From assembly GCA_002049455.2 (NCBI GenBank), contig KV918764.1, positions 186,001 to 250,000 of the forward strand: 64,000 nt of DNA, given 5' to 3'. Position numbers and translations under genes: made by a program. Positions 42,681 through 54,662 of the stretch are shown in pieces (the first letter of the stretch is position 1; the number at the start of each line of letters is the position of its first letter). The DNA comes from Porphyra umbilicalis (taxonomy: Eukaryota; Rhodophyta; Bangiophyceae; Bangiales; Bangiaceae). The notes beneath the pieces are model-generated. The model was given only the letters and a program-made list of their open reading frames with translations. It had not been told where the DNA came from and made no database searches.

Positions 42681-45146
42681 ACACCACCACCAAATCCTAT
42701 CTTTCGCCTTCGCCCTACCCCTAGCTCTATCTCCACCATGCCGAGGTTCGTATTTCTCGGCGCCGCCGAGTAGACAACCAGGTCGAGGTGACTGAAGTTT
42801 GTTCCAGAACACCCAATCAGAGAGCTACAATCGCTACCCGATCCCCCAATGAGAAGGATGCAATCATGACCTCTTGCAAGCGCCTTACAGCCGACAGTCC
42901 CCTCAGCTGGCAAAAGGTCCCCTCAGCCCGAGTGGGTACTGCTTACATGTGTCCATCCAGCCTGGATTTCGACACCAGCTCTTCTTTTTTTCTGCACTTC
43001 TGGCACGGAGACGGTAGAAAATCTCAAGATCTCGCGTTGGCAGCTTGCTCCGTGCCAAGAAAATCTGATCAAGCGGCCACAAATAGTGAGTTCTGCTGCA
43101 TGCAAAATCCTGGCACCGAATGGGGGCATTCTATGGGCTTTGTTGCCTTCTTTCTGTCGTTTTAAGCCAATAGAGTGGTGTTATTCACAGTCAGTCTCTG
43201 TCTCAGTCCCCCAGGACAAAATTTGGGGATCAGCAATACGTCTATCGGTGCGCCAAATCGCCAGATCACTGTTCTTGACACTGGTACCAGTTCTCAGCAA
43301 CTCCATCTCGTGTGGGAAGTCCACAGTGTTTACATATGAAATCGGGTTCCTGGTGATGCGCCGGAACCGCCTCTGGCGCAGTTCACGCGTTTTTTATAAA
43401 ACAACTAAAGAGTTCGGAGCAGTTTGAGTCAAATAAACAAAAACTCATGAGCTCATCAGCTGTCCAACGACGCCTTGTGCACTTCGAACAGAGCACTCCT
43501 GGGCCACAAAAGCCCGTTTTTTACACCTGGAGAGAAAGCAGCGAAAAGTACATGGCTGGATCGCTGCAATTCGGCGTTCATGTAGTCCTTGGGGAGGGAT
43601 ATTGAGCGGATCGTCTTGCTTCCCGGTCACCACTGGGGCCGCGGACAAGAGGTCACACGAACGCATTCCAGAGCCCCGTAGTGGCCGTGTGGGTCGGTTT
43701 CGCGGGCAAGGTCGACAAAGAGGTGTGATCAGCACATCTCCGGATGCTTCAGGCTATAAAGCATCTCAGCTGAGATGCTCCATAGCCCGAGGTTGGTGGT
43801 CGCGTTGTTCTGTGCGGGTTTTTCAGGGCTATCCATCGCCCCCCGAACCCCCCGGCCTTCGAGCCATCACAGCGCAACTCTGTACGAGTTCCGTAGGTAC
43901 CAGCACAGCCTTGAACATCATATTTTCATCCAGGTGATAGACCCTGCATCCCCCTGCAGCCATCCTCTCCCCTCTCATCCGCCCTTCTTTCTTCCCCACG
44001 CGATCAACCTCGGTGCCATCGGCTGTTCTCGGCCTGCAGTCTTCCCCCCCCCCCTCCCTCCTGCTGTGTCCTGGCCCTCTGGTCACATGCTGGTTTTCAG
44101 CAACCCTCTGTGTCTCCTGACGCTACCAGAAGTACTCCAACGACTCATGCGCCCCTCCTCTGCGAAGCGTCCTGTGCTGCACAGGCTCCTTGCGCGATCC
44201 GCAAGCACCTTCGTGTGGTAGAAGGCGACACCAGGATGGAAGTCGGGGCTCCCAGATGGCCAAACAATCCGTTCTCAAATGAAACTAATTGCTGTAATGT
44301 GCGATTCCGACCCGTTCTTGTATAAGAAATCATTGTGTCAGGCGCAGCACGGCTCGGTGACAGCAGCGGTTGCAGCGGGCCCACTGTCTGTCCGACCGTG
44401 CTTGTCGAAGACGTGAAGCATGCCCTGCTGGATGAGAATTTCCGCACACACCCTGCCGCCGATTTTATAAAACTAGTGACTACATGCTGAAAAAGAATTT
44501 CGCCTTCTGTCGAATCAAGTCTGCCCCTGTCCTCCCCAATATCATGGATGCACCTTTCCGCACCGGAACTATTGGTCACAATTCTCGAACTCATCGAGAA
44601 TATTTCATATATATTGAAATCTCAGCGGGATAAGTTTTGATATAAAGCAGTGCAGGAATAAATGGGGGCTACTCATATTTTGACGTTTGTTCCGACCACG
44701 TGTGGTCCCTTTGTGGGCCTTCGAGGCTTTCTTCAAAGATTCTCTGGGTCTTATTCAAACATGTTTCCGCGTCCCCAACACATGGGCAGGGGGCCGTCAA
44801 GACTGGGCCTGAGTGGCGCCAGTTGTGTGACGTGTGAGAAAGGAGAGAAGGCTGGAGCCCGAGCGTGGAAAAACACTACCAGATCCCGCAGGTGCAAACC
44901 GGCTTCTGTGCCTGACTCATCCCGCATGTTGAACCGCACCGGACCCTATTGCCCCTCTAAGGCGGTGTCTGAACACGATATCTCTACCCTTTGCAGAGCC
45001 TTGCATCACGCTGGCCACGTTCGAACCCTGCGCACAGGCATCAGATCAGTTCAGTTTAGGCGACTTCATATTTCTGAGCAGAAGTGGCTGTTTATTATAA
45101 TTTTGAGGCCGAGGTGTCTGACGCCGTCTCATACCCCAACTGACCG
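42681..45146. other. Intergenic DNA, no convincing gene
   Basis: Moderate GC with interrupted frames on both strands. Nothing recognised. Confidence 0.4.
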
Positions 45147-46278
45147 TGATCATGGCCTAGTACGACTACGGGACACGGCGGAGGGGGGGGGCTGTTCTTC
45201 TACACCATACCGATGCAGAAAGGATAACAACGAAGAGAGGGGGGGGGGGGGGGGGGGGACGCAGGCGAGAGAACAAGAAGAATGCATCGGCGAAAGGAGA
45301 AGGACATCGGCCCACAAAGAGAGAGGAAAGAATTCCAACAGGACACAAGCCGGCCGTTAGGGAGGGTGGGGGGGGGGGGGTGGGGGGTGAAGATGAGGGG
45401 GGAGCACAGCGGGGCAGGCGGGTGAACGAGGCGGGGGGACCGCTGTGGGCAGCGAGAAACAGGTGGAGACAGCCCAGAAGACCAGCAGAAGGCAGGCCGG
45501 CAGGAGAGGGGGGAGGGGACGGTGGGGAGTGAGGGAAGGAGACTTGGAGACGGCAGGGCGGGGGGGGGGAGTGCACCGTACGAAGAAGGGGGTGGGGAGT
45601 GCAAAGTACGAGGGGAGGGCGGGGGGTGCACAGTACGAGGGGGGGGGAGTGGAGTGCACCGTACGGCAGGTCAGCGAAGGGGGAAGAGAGGGCCGTCTGG
45701 GGAACATGCTGGGTGTCGTTTAAAGTCAGGCCGTCACTCGCAGGGCGGGCAATCTTGAATCCACGCGCGAATCGGGTCCAGCTGGCCAATGGTGGGAAAG
45801 AACGTCACTTCTGTCGCATCCGATCTACGCAGCTATTGGCTCCTACCGTCTCGAAGCAGCTTGATCGGATCCCGACGAGAAGCGCGCCCAAACCGGTCAT
45901 TCGCCGATGCCTCGGTCAGATGCCGACCACCCTCTCCATGACACATGCTTCGGTGCAGACTCCCAGATCCCTTGCTACTCGTTCCCCCCCGCGCCCCTTC
46001 CGCCTTCTTCGGCCACCTGCCCTCCAGTGCACTCTCCTCCCGACCCCCCCCCCCCCCCCCCCGACGGCCGGCCTGCGTCCATCCGTGCTTCCTGTCTGTG
46101 CTTGTCGGCCGATGTCCTCCCTACGCTGATGCTATTTGCATCTTCTCTCTCGTCTGCGTACCTCCCTTCCCACCCCTCCCCCCCCCTTTTGTTATCCTTT
46201 CTGCATCCGTATGCTCTAGAAGTACAGCCCCGGCCCCCCCGCCGTGTCCCGCAGTCGTACTGTACCAGGCCATGATCA
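45147..46278. repeat. Inverted-repeat element (~1.13 kb) with ~210-bp diverged arms
   Basis: The left end TGATCATGGCCTAGTACGAC and the right end (reverse complement TGATCATGGCCTGGTACAG) match at the tips. Inside, both arms carry ACGGGACACGGCGG or its variant, then a G-rich tract, then GATGCAGAAAGGATAACAA and a GGCCGATGTCC-like part. The 700-bp centre is G-rich with duplicated GTACGA motifs. Arms are much more diverged than those of the 33-kb foldback. No ORF of transposase type. Confidence 0.75.
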
Positions 46279-47815
46279 GGGGCACTTGGGAACGAGGAGG
46301 AGGGAAGGCGTCTCGGACTCGAAGCATAGAATTTCGCTTCTCCAAAACCATAAATGAAGCCTGTCATTGTGAAACCTTTCCCATACGGGAGGAACGAATC
46401 CATAGCCATGCATGGTGTCGGGGCTCTCACGCGTGGTCATGGTGACGGGGCTCTCACGCGTGGTTATTCTGTCGGTCGCGCGATAGCTCCCCACGACTGT
46501 GCTGGCCCACAATCTCTAAGATTTGCTGAAGGCTGCCACAGGGGCCATCAGGGGTGGGCGCTTGCAACATGCGGGATGCGTTTGATTGGTGAAATGTCCG
46601 ATTTGCACCCTAGAGACGGCGAGTGTTCTACCATGTACGGAACCCAGAGAAGTAGCGCAGGTGCCGACTGCGACGCCTGCGGTCGCGGCATACGGCGACG
46701 CTGTCCCAGCCCGCCAGGGCGAAGCCGGGCGTACACTGGAAATGAGGATGTTCTGTCAGTCTCCCTCCACGTCCCACCGTGCGGAAGTATCACGTAGCAG
46801 TATGATGGCCACGTTTTGGCTTACAGAAGCCTTGATTGCTCGATCATGGCGACTTGTCGATCGACCTTCGACAGCGCCTTGCTCGATCGGGACATGGTCC
46901 GGGCGGGACAAGGATGGAGACTGACTGTACTGCTCTTGAGCACCTGAGGGCCAATCACGTTATTGAGCATTGGTGTTATGGGAACCGGCTTTCCTGTCCT
47001 ATTCCAGAAGGCTCGTGCTTCACGCCCTTTACGTGATTGGGAAGTCAGGTTTTACAGTAGGTATTCGATTATAGGGCGCTCCTTCACATGACCCGGGTCA
47101 TATAAATGAGCCGATCCTAAGCAGAATTATGAGATGTAAGTCAAGATTCTGAAGGACTCTCATCGATGTGGCGTGCAATTCATTGCAAGGCACGCGGCAT
47201 GTGCCACCGTCGTCACGCGGTGACGTGACTCGAGTCGCAGCTGTGCACCGCACACCCCCTCCGACAAGCTAGTCATCACCAGCCCCTACTGGCGGCGCCT
47301 TCACTCCCCTTGATCATCATTTTCCGTTATCCTCTCCCACGCGCCCGATGGTCGGGTCTACCCCAATCGGCTTCGTGCCTCTTGCGCGCGGTCGATCTCG
47401 CGACCGCTGCCACCTCGTCCTTGCAGGCGAGGACGAGAACAAGTGGAGTAGTGAGAGCACATTTTTCTCTTTTTTCCCTGTTTGTCATCTCTAGCGCACT
47501 TCTTGCTGGTTGACGAAAGCGCACTTTGCGCGCCGTTCTTCGCACCAGCTGCGCCCACCTGTATCGGCTTGAGTGGTGGGCTGACCGCACCGGTTCACCT
47601 ACACTTGTATCGCAAGTACGGGCGAAATGCGCTTGTCAGTGCTCCGATGTCGTCCACATTGACGATCAATATATACATTGAAAGCACGCTACTTGAAAGT
47701 GGCCTCGGGTCACATAATGGGATAACCACTGTACGTGATCGCATGAACGTTTTTTAACTTGATCACTCTTCATGCCCAAGCAAAAAAGGGTGTGAATTGG
47801 TGCGTGATCTCATGA
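46279..47815. other. Intergenic DNA, no convincing gene
   Basis: A near-perfect tandem pair containing GGGGCTCTCACGCGTGGT lies at about 46,410-46,465. No domain-bearing ORF seen. Confidence 0.4.
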
Positions 47816-47823
47816 TATAAATA
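47816..47823 (+). promoter_or_regulatory. TATA-box-like element
   Basis: TATAAATA lies 33 bases before the ATG of the ORF at 47856, in otherwise mixed-composition DNA. Spacing fits a transcription start at about 47,845-47,850. Confidence 0.35.
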
Positions 47824-47855
47824 CGCCGCCGACGAGCTTACCATTGCGCAATCCA

Positions 47856-48191
47856 ATGCACTGGAGACTTTGGCGGGGGCGTCCTGCTGCGGCCCAAGAC
47901 AATCAGCCCGCCGGCCGTTGCACGCCGCCCCAAACGCCACGGGGTTGGCCCCCTCCCAGACTGGTGCCCCACCCATCTTCTCTGCGTCGGAGGCTGCGGC
48001 TGCGACGGCCACTTCTGCTTCTGCAGCTGCCGCGGGTTGACAGCGGCGGTGGTACTGAGACTGCCTGGCCGCCGTCCTTCGTCCTACTCCCCCCCACTCC
48101 CGCCCATAGGAAGAAGCCACGCGTCTTCCTCTCCAACCTGTTTGACATAGATTCGTACTTGAAGGATGCCAAGGCAGCCTTCGGTCTATGA
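47856..48191 (+). CDS. Hypothetical 111-residue ORF
   Basis: Starts MHWRLWRGRPAAAQDNQPAG and ends HRKKPRVFLSNLFDIDSYLK plus DAKAAFGL. The last 35 residues look protein-like, while the middle is arginine/proline-rich and could be out of frame. A TATA-like box stands 33 bases upstream. It may be a gene fragment or a single exon. Family not recognised. Confidence 0.3.
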   Translation: MHWRLWRGRPAAAQDNQPAGRCTPPQTPRGWPPPRLVPHPSSLRRRLRLRRPLLLLQLPRVDSGGGTETAWPPSFVLLPPTPAHRKKPRVFLSNLFDIDSYLKDAKAAFGL

Positions 48192-48307
48192 TTGATTTGT
48201 TTTATACAGCCCCAAAGGTGGTCGAAATGATAGCCGCCCGTCTGAAAGGGGTGCTACATAATCGCGGAGCAAGTATATTCGAAGACAACGGGTTCTACCT
48301 TTTCGTG

Positions 48308-48385
48308 TTAACGCCCCTAAAGGGGCGTGATTAGGGCGTGATCGGGCGTGATCGGGCGTGACACGCCCACACGCCCCGGGTTTGG
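48308..48385 (+). repeat. GGGCGTGA/ACACGCCC cluster
   Basis: GGGCGTGA-type motifs repeat four times, followed by ACACGCCCACACGCCCC. The motif set matches the two clusters flanking the foldback at 33 kb. Confidence 0.7.
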
Positions 48386-48940
48386 GGACGTGCAATACAA
48401 GCCTACTTTGGAGGCCGCGCCAGGCACGCTTTTCGCCCACCCCCCTCACCTCGCGGCGGGATCCTGCACCGCGAGACACGCGAGCACCGCCCCGAGCGCC
48501 AGCTGCTGCGATCCCTGCTCGGCACCTTCATGGCCATTCGCCCACCGCACACAGCCGCCGCGGTCGGCGGCCCGCCGGGTTCCCTCCCACTACTTTCCCC
48601 CCCCCCCCCCCCCCCCCAATGCACCACACCCACACCAGTCGCCACGACCCCCAAACCCGGCCGCTGCGGGTGGCGCCTCTGCGCCCCCGACCTCTCGCGT
48701 CAGTCGCGGACCTGCCATCGCCGGGTCGGTGGTACAGGCCCGTGTGACAGCGGCGGTTTCTTCGGCGGGGGACCTGGAAAGCGCTTTCCTCCTCCATCGG
48801 CGCCGCGTACGTGCCCCCCCGAGAGGATGAGGCGCAGGCGGGGACGCCCGTCGACGTGCTGCTGCCTAGCGCCGCAGTCGTGCCTAGCGGCGGAGGGGAG
48901 GGGTGCAAAATAGGGGGCGGCCGCAGCGGCGGCGGCCGCG

Positions 48941-49501
48941 TTGCGGGAAGGGAGCGACGAGGAAGCGGCGGCGGCGGCGGTAGCCACCACAGTGGGCGTT
49001 GGCCCCACCGACGGCGGTGTCCTACCCGTCACACCAATCCCCCATCCATCTCCGGCGCCGGCGGGGCAGGGCGGGTGTGCGCCGGTGCGCGCCAAGTGGT
49101 CCCTCCACGGTCCCGAACGCGACTCGGCCGCCGGCCGCCGGTTGCGCCCCGCCCCTTGGTCGGAGTCAGCGATGGTGACGGCGACCGCGTCTTCCGGCGC
49201 ACTACTGGACGCGAGCGGGTCGGGCGCCGTGCCGCCGCCGCCGCCGACGCCATCGCCGGGAATTCCCTCTTCGTCGTACTCAGCGCTCGCTGCGGCGGCC
49301 GCCGAGCGGGCAGCCACTGACGCAAGACGAAGAGAGAATGCCTCCGCCACGTCGGCCGACGCGGACCTCGGGTCTCACCCTCGCCGCTGCTGGTCGACTG
49401 CGTCCCTCCCCCCCTCAAGCGGCCGCAAGATCGTCCGACAGCTCGCCGCGGAGCGGGACAAAGCGACCACGGCAAAGGGCACCGCCATTGCGGACAGGTA
49501 G
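48941..49501 (+). CDS. Hypothetical Ala/Pro/Ser-rich ORF, possibly one exon
   Basis: The frame shows acidic, then Pro/Ser-rich, then helical charged segments (SALAAAAAERAATDARRREN; GRKIVRQLAAERDKATTAKG). It stops at a TAG that directly follows GACAG|GTAGCC, a possible splice donor. The opposite strand is also open for 216 codons, so strand choice is uncertain. A C21 run lies upstream (48,597-48,617). No family recognised. Confidence 0.3.
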   Translation: MREGSDEEAAAAAVATTVGVGPTDGGVLPVTPIPHPSPAPAGQGGCAPVRAKWSLHGPERDSAAGRRLRPAPWSESAMVTATASSGALLDASGSGAVPPPPPTPSPGIPSSSYSALAAAAAERAATDARRRENASATSADADLGSHPRRCWSTASLPPSSGRKIVRQLAAERDKATTAKGTAIADR

Positions 49502-49764
49502 CCGAAGCACCGGCTGCCAGGCGGCCGGGGCGGAGGTCACTGCGGCTGTGCGGCGGCTGCCGCGGCGGCCGCGGCATTCGCCGCCGCCACCGCCGCCACC
49601 GCCCGCCCCGCCGCCACCATCCCCGACCGCACCCTCTCCACCAGGCGACTAAGAATGGAATCCAAGAGCTGTACCGGTGGAACGAGGATCCCGTTGGGAA
49701 GCGCTGGGGCCGAGGGATCGGATTCAATCAGTGTCGCTTGCACGAATTTTGGCCACACATAGGT

Positions 49765-50556
49765 CTACGGACCGTAAGCACGGTTTAGCCAAGAGAAAAG
49801 CCGCAAGGCAAGTTGCGGATCATACGCAAAGTTACGCGTCATGGTGGGAAGAGTCAACTTAAGCCTCGCGGCACGAATTACTTTCTTAATTACGGCGGCG
49901 GTAGCTAAATCTGTCAACAAGACATTAGCATGGACAACTCCGTCACCGGAAACTTGGACATGTTGGATAGTGGGTATCGACGCGGAGTCCATGACGATGT
50001 TGGCCTTGGTTGTGAGCCCGGCTTGTCGGTGACTTCGCCGTGTTGGCGTTTGCCATTCATACCCTGGTACATGCTTCTTCTTCTGTCGAAGAAAGCGCAC
50101 AACCAGGTTGCGTGGAAGATTCGCCAGGGGTTCCCACGTGTCGTCTTTCGACCCGTAGTCGAACCAGCGCACCTTAGCGCTATAGCTGTCGCCAGTCTGG
50201 CGAACGCCTAGGAGTTTGTCAATCACACACTCGTCGGCAGTTGCCGCGGGTGGCTTTCGTTGGTCTAGACCATCTACCAGGGGGTGCGGCACCGTGTCCA
50301 TCGTCGTTGGACGAGGAGCTGGGGTGACATGGTCAATGCTGACACGTTTTTCCTCCCTGTCAATGTCAATGACAAACGTGGAGGCATCCGCGTCTGCGTC
50401 GATGACCACGAAGGGTCCAATGGCTTCGCTTTGCAGCTTGTTTTGCCGATCGTGGTTGGTCGTGTATACGTAGTCGCCGATCTTGACGTCCGCATTGCGG
50501 GTTGCGACCCGATGGTCGAAGTTGCGTTTGTAACGTTGTTGCGTCTCACGCGAGGT
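49765..50556 (-). pseudogene. Integrase C-terminus with GPF motif and chromodomain
   Basis: After the TAG at 50557 the same frame continues through DVKIGDYVY and SEAIGPFVVID, the GPY/F module of Ty3-type integrases. Next comes CVIDKLLGVRQTGDSYSAKV followed by RWFDYGSKDDTWEPLANL, a chromodomain-like segment with its aromatic and acidic positions. About 100 further residues follow to the stop at 49765. Confidence 0.8.
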
Positions 50557-51366
50557 CTAGACTACGGTAAGGATCTGCTTGCGCAAGCGGGCCATGAACT
50601 CGCGTTTGCGAGCTACGGGTGACCCATCCTTGAGCGTTCCCTTATTGGTCAGCGGGGTGCCCGGGGGCAAGTTGCGAACCGTGAGGTTGGGGATCCGCTT
50701 TGAGAAAAGGAGCTCAAATGGAGCGATACCCATATACCGGTGCGGTTGGCTATTATATGCCATGGTGATTACCGGGAGTAGCTCGTCCCATCGTGATGGG
50801 TCATCAGCGACGCAGTGTCGCAGCTGAGTAGCCATGGTACGATTATATCGTTGAACTTGCCCATTGGTTTGGACGTGATACGCCGTGGTGCGAGCCGTTT
50901 CAATGCCAAGCATCTTCATCACAGCAATGAAGAAGATCGACATGAATTGAGGCCCTTGGTCCGATAGGATCCGGTCCGGTGGCCCGCAGGCGGACACCCA
51001 CGTGTCGATGATGGCTGACGCCACGGACATGGTCGTAATTCGCCGTAAGGCGACTTACTTGGTGGGCTTGGCGAAGCGCTCGGTGATAACCAAGATGAAG
51101 CGATTGCCCTTCTTGGAGGCCGGGATGGGCCCAAAGATGTCAACGGACAGCTCCGTGAGAGGCCCAGTAGCCGGGAGCAGCGTCAAGGGCGTGGTGTGTC
51201 GCCGCAAGGCGAGGCGGTTTTGGGCACAAGGTTGTGCACATGGTGATGGTGGTGTGGATGTCCGTTACCATCGAAGGCCAGTAATATGCCTTTCGCATGA
51301 TCTAATACATCCGGTTCATACCAGGATGGGCTGCCACTGTGGCGTGGTGCTCGAGCGTCAAGACGC
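50557..51366 (-). pseudogene. Integrase zinc-binding and core domains, broken
   Basis: The zinc-binding part shows EHHATVAAHPGMNRMY, a stop codon, then YYWPSMVTDI and a cysteine pair disturbed by a one-base insertion at about 51,237. The core has SVDIFGP and SDQGPQF with both aspartates. The expected catalytic glutamate is a glutamine in NGQVQRYNRT. An in-frame TAA lies at 51055, and TAG at 50557 ends the segment. Confidence 0.82.
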
Positions 51367-51373
51367 GTTCCCT

Positions 51374-52354
51374 TCATGATTTTGGTATGACCAATTGCTT
51401 GCCGTAAGGCGTTCCGAGATACAGAGCGTGATGCTCGTTGCGGAAGAAGGCCTTGGCCGTTCCGCGTTCCACGCGAGTGGACATCTCGACACAGTAGTCG
51501 TCTGTTTGTTGTGCTTCGACAACGTCGTCGATCTCCACCTGTTCCGGTGTGTCAGTACCCGTGTACCTCCCCGTCCTTAAGCCGTTGGCCGTCTCGGCCA
51601 ATGCCAGGCAAGGTATATGGTCACGATTATCTTCTGGCGGCGCCACCGTAGAGGCGCGCGACAGGAAGTCGGGCAAGTGGTGCGATGCACCTGGTTTATA
51701 AACCATATCGAATGTGTATTCGGAGAGGCGAAGTCGCCATCGCATCAAGCGTCCGCTTGAGTCGGTCGTGCTGTAGATCCAGCTAAGTGCTTGGTGATCC
51801 GTTCGGATGAGGAACCGTTGCCCGTCGAGGAAGTACCTCAACTTGAGTACAGCCCACACGACGCCGAGGCATTCGCGCTCCGTGGTGTAGTAGTTTTGCT
51901 CTGCAGCAGTGAGTCCTCGGCTCCAATATCCGACAGGATGAAGCACGTCGCCCGGTTCCTCCTGGAGGAGTGTACAACCGACTTGGTCAGCACATGCGTC
52001 AACGTGGACGACGAGCATCAGGTTGGCTTTTGGTAAGGCAAGTACCGGTGGGCACAACAGTGCGTTGCGAACTTCTTCGAACGCGGCGATGGCCACGTCC
52101 GTTGGCGGTGGTAAATTCGGTGGGATCTCGGCCCAAGTCAGGACGTTCAGGGGCTTCGCGCGTCTGGCAAAGTCCTTCACGAAACGTCGAAAGACGTTGC
52201 ACATGCCCAAGAAGCTTTTCAGCTGGGTCTTCGTCGTTGGGAACTTGGCGTGCTTCAGAGCATCCACGTTCTTGTTATAAACGTGCAGTTGCCCGGGGCG
52301 GACAATGTGTCCGAGGTAATCGACTTTGTCGGAGAACCATGTGCACTTTTCCAA
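51374..52354 (-). pseudogene. RT thumb and RNase H of the Ty3-type element
   Basis: KVDYLGHIVRPGQLHV and TKTQLKSFLGMCNVFRRFVK form the connection after the palm. The RNase H part has VHVDACADQVGC, ERECLGVVWAV and RTDHQALSW, with the first Asp, Glu and second Asp of the catalytic set present. The histidine region KPGASHHLPDFLSR follows. This 326-codon stretch is the longest undamaged piece. It ends at a TGA (51374) just before the integrase. Confidence 0.88.
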
Positions 52355-53340
52355 GTGCAGGGCAACCCGGCTCCGCGCAGACGGTGCATAACCGTATCAA
52401 CGTCTCTGAAGTGTTGTTCCGCATTTGCAGAGAAGATGATGACATCGTCTAAGTAGACAAGGCATATCCGCCACTTCAAGCCCGAGAGGATGATATCCAA
52501 CGCACACAGAGAGGTAGCAGGCGCGTTTGTCAAGCCGAAAGGCATTGATAACCAGTGGTATATACGACAATGCGTTGTGAACGCCGTCTTCTCTTGGTAG
52601 TTCTTGCGTAAGGGCACTTGTCAGTACCCCGCGGTGCATTCAAGAGACGTGAACACCTGGGAATCTCCCAAGGAGTCGAGACAGTCCTCCATTCGAGTCA
52701 AGGGATAAGCATCCTTCTTCGTGATGTTGTTTGACCGACGATAGTCGACACAAAGTCGGGCTTTGACGTTCTTCTTTGGTACAATCACCACGGGACTCGC
52801 CCAAGCACTATGGCTAGGGGAAATGACGTTGAGCTTCAACATCTTGTTGATTTGATCAGCGATGATCTGCCGTTTGAACGGCCCGGTCCGGTAGGGTTGA
52901 GCCCGTATGGGCAAAGCGTCTGGTGGAGCGACGATGGCGGGCTCTGTAGCACGGATGACGCCAAGGGTTCCATCCAACATAGACGAATGCGTCTTGAGCA
53001 TGTATCGAATCTGCTTGTGCAGATACTTGGGAGCCTCACTGAGGTCGAGGTACTCGAGTGGGTCACGACTCGCGTCGTTCGATGAAGTATCGGTTCCATC
53101 TTTTGGATTGTTGTCATCCAAGACGGCGGACAACATCGGCCCTTGGTAGGGCTCTGCAAACCCCAAGGTTGAGTTCTTGCGAACATTGACCTGGTCCTTT
53201 CCAAAGTTGCATAACTTAACTAAGAAGGGTTCGTCAGGCTTGGCGATGGCAAGGCCGCGGGCGACCGCCATTGACTTATTTCCATATACCCGAGCGTTCG
53301 ATGTGGTGGTAACCATACCGGGAGTATGACATGTGGCCAA
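52255..53340 (-). pseudogene. Reverse transcriptase fingers/palm of the Ty3-type element
   Basis: SHSAWASPVVIVPKKN and ARLCVDYRRSNN are followed by FTSLECTAGY, then a TGA (52619-52621) where a tryptophan codon is expected. The same frame continues with QEKTAFTTH, MPFGLTNAP and LVYLDDVIIFS, the catalytic YLDD. The frame is lost at about 52,350, and the protein-like reading moves to another frame. Confidence 0.85.
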
Positions 53341-53373
53341 GATCCACTCCTTTTGATGTCCGTCGACACGTAC

Positions 53374-53913
53374 CTATTTACAGGCTCGCACCCTTGCGGG
53401 GTTTTCTTGCCAATGGCGGTACCAGGCACTGTCACTAAGACAAGCTAAGATTGGCGTTGGCCGAGGCAGTTCCTCCGTGCAGCGCACGTGTTCCTGCCAG
53501 ACGATCTTACGCAAAAGCGGCAATATCGCCTCGATGATTTGTTTAATGAACTCGGTGCCACGGATGCCCGGGACTGACAAGTTGTGGGAAACGAGGAATC
53601 GGTCAAATAGACGTACACCACCGGTGTATACATACAGATATATGGCATACTTCGTCATGAGACGGTTGTTGTTTGCATCGCGGATGCGCGAAAGCGTGGT
53701 CAACTTCTCGGCGTAAGCCATCTAGTTCGCAGGGAGAACACTAATTCGCACTATGTTCACCCCGGCGACCGTGTCAAGTACGGGGCGGCAGCTCCACATC
53801 ACACGCATGAACGGGCCAAGCGTGGCGGGGATCTCGTAGTGCCGTAAGGCACGGCGCAACAATCTTGTCACCATACGCTTTCGCGTTCCGCCGGGCAACC
53901 CCAAGTCCGGCAC
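53374..53913 (-). pseudogene. Retropepsin domain remnant of the Ty3-type element
   Basis: The active-site region reads VLDTVAGVN, where retropepsins have D-T/S-G, so the glycine is replaced. One in-frame TAG (53722-53724) separates it from the flap and second half, which ends near VPGIRGTEFI, corresponding to the usual ILGxxF/D region. A second TAG (53374) separates it from the reverse transcriptase. Confidence 0.75.
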
Positions 53914-54662
53914 CCGGCCTAGGTGTTTTTCGAGTCCTCAACGGCGTCGGCCAGATGCTCTATCTAGTCTTCTTCGACGTTACCGCCTGCAATGGCATGA
54001 AAGCCGATAGGCAGTTGGCGACGTTCGCGAGGGCGATATCGTCGGCAGCCGCGCCCACCTGCATCTGGATGTCATTTTCTGCATCGCACCGCATCTCGAG
54101 CGCTGTACACGACATCGGGACGGCTCTCGACGTGCTCCAAGAAATACATGTTTGCACCTTGTCGTCATTTTCTAGTCCGTAAATGTCATTTCTCTGCTGC
54201 AATGTCCTCGGCCGCTACCGGTCGATTCAAAGACTGAGAGCTTGAGGACTTGGCCGCCAACCTGACCTTAGGGCAGTCCATAATGATACCAAAGGCAGGC
54301 AAATGCGTGCAACCATCCGGCCATCCGCGGCAACGGTGTCGGCTGAAGTTCTCCAATCCGGTTAGGACATCATTTCAACTGCATCTCAAGCGTTAGGGTG
54401 GGTCCTCAATCCACCCCAGTGCGTCCAGTGGCCCAAGTGAGCGTCGCCGTGCGTGGAAACAAACATGAGGAACGTTATTTGACCACGTGCTGGGGGCCTA
54501 CAGGAAGTGAATCGAGTCCGTGCAGGACTGATTGCAGATGAATCGTGGGACCTGTGGTCTAACAATCGCCAATCACGCAGGTGTGCCTTCTCGACGCCAC
54601 CAGAGAGACCCACAGCGAGGATGGGCGTCTCTTTTGCGCCGAAGATTCTGGGCTGAACAGCT

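Larger units (their letters stand above)
49765..54202 (-). mobile_element. Decayed Ty3-type (chromovirus-like) LTR retrotransposon, internal part
   Basis: On the minus strand, from high to low coordinate: possible gag remnant, protease, reverse transcriptase, RNase H, integrase and chromodomain. This is the order of Ty3-type elements, in which a C-terminal chromodomain directs integration. The pol frame is interrupted by at least six in-frame stops (53722, 53374, 52619, 51374, 51055, 50557, with one more near 51,310) and two frameshifts (about 52,350 and 51,237), so the copy cannot be autonomous. LTRs, primer-binding site and polypurine tract were not found, so both ends are uncertain. Confidence 0.9.

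Noticed and set aside
45010-45040. GTTCGAAC resembling a tRNA T-loop
   Set aside because: The flanking bases do not form a T-stem, and no anticodon arm is found on either strand.
49700-54400. LTRs of the Ty3-type element
   Set aside because: I looked for matching sequence on both sides of the internal region and found none by eye; the ends are left open.
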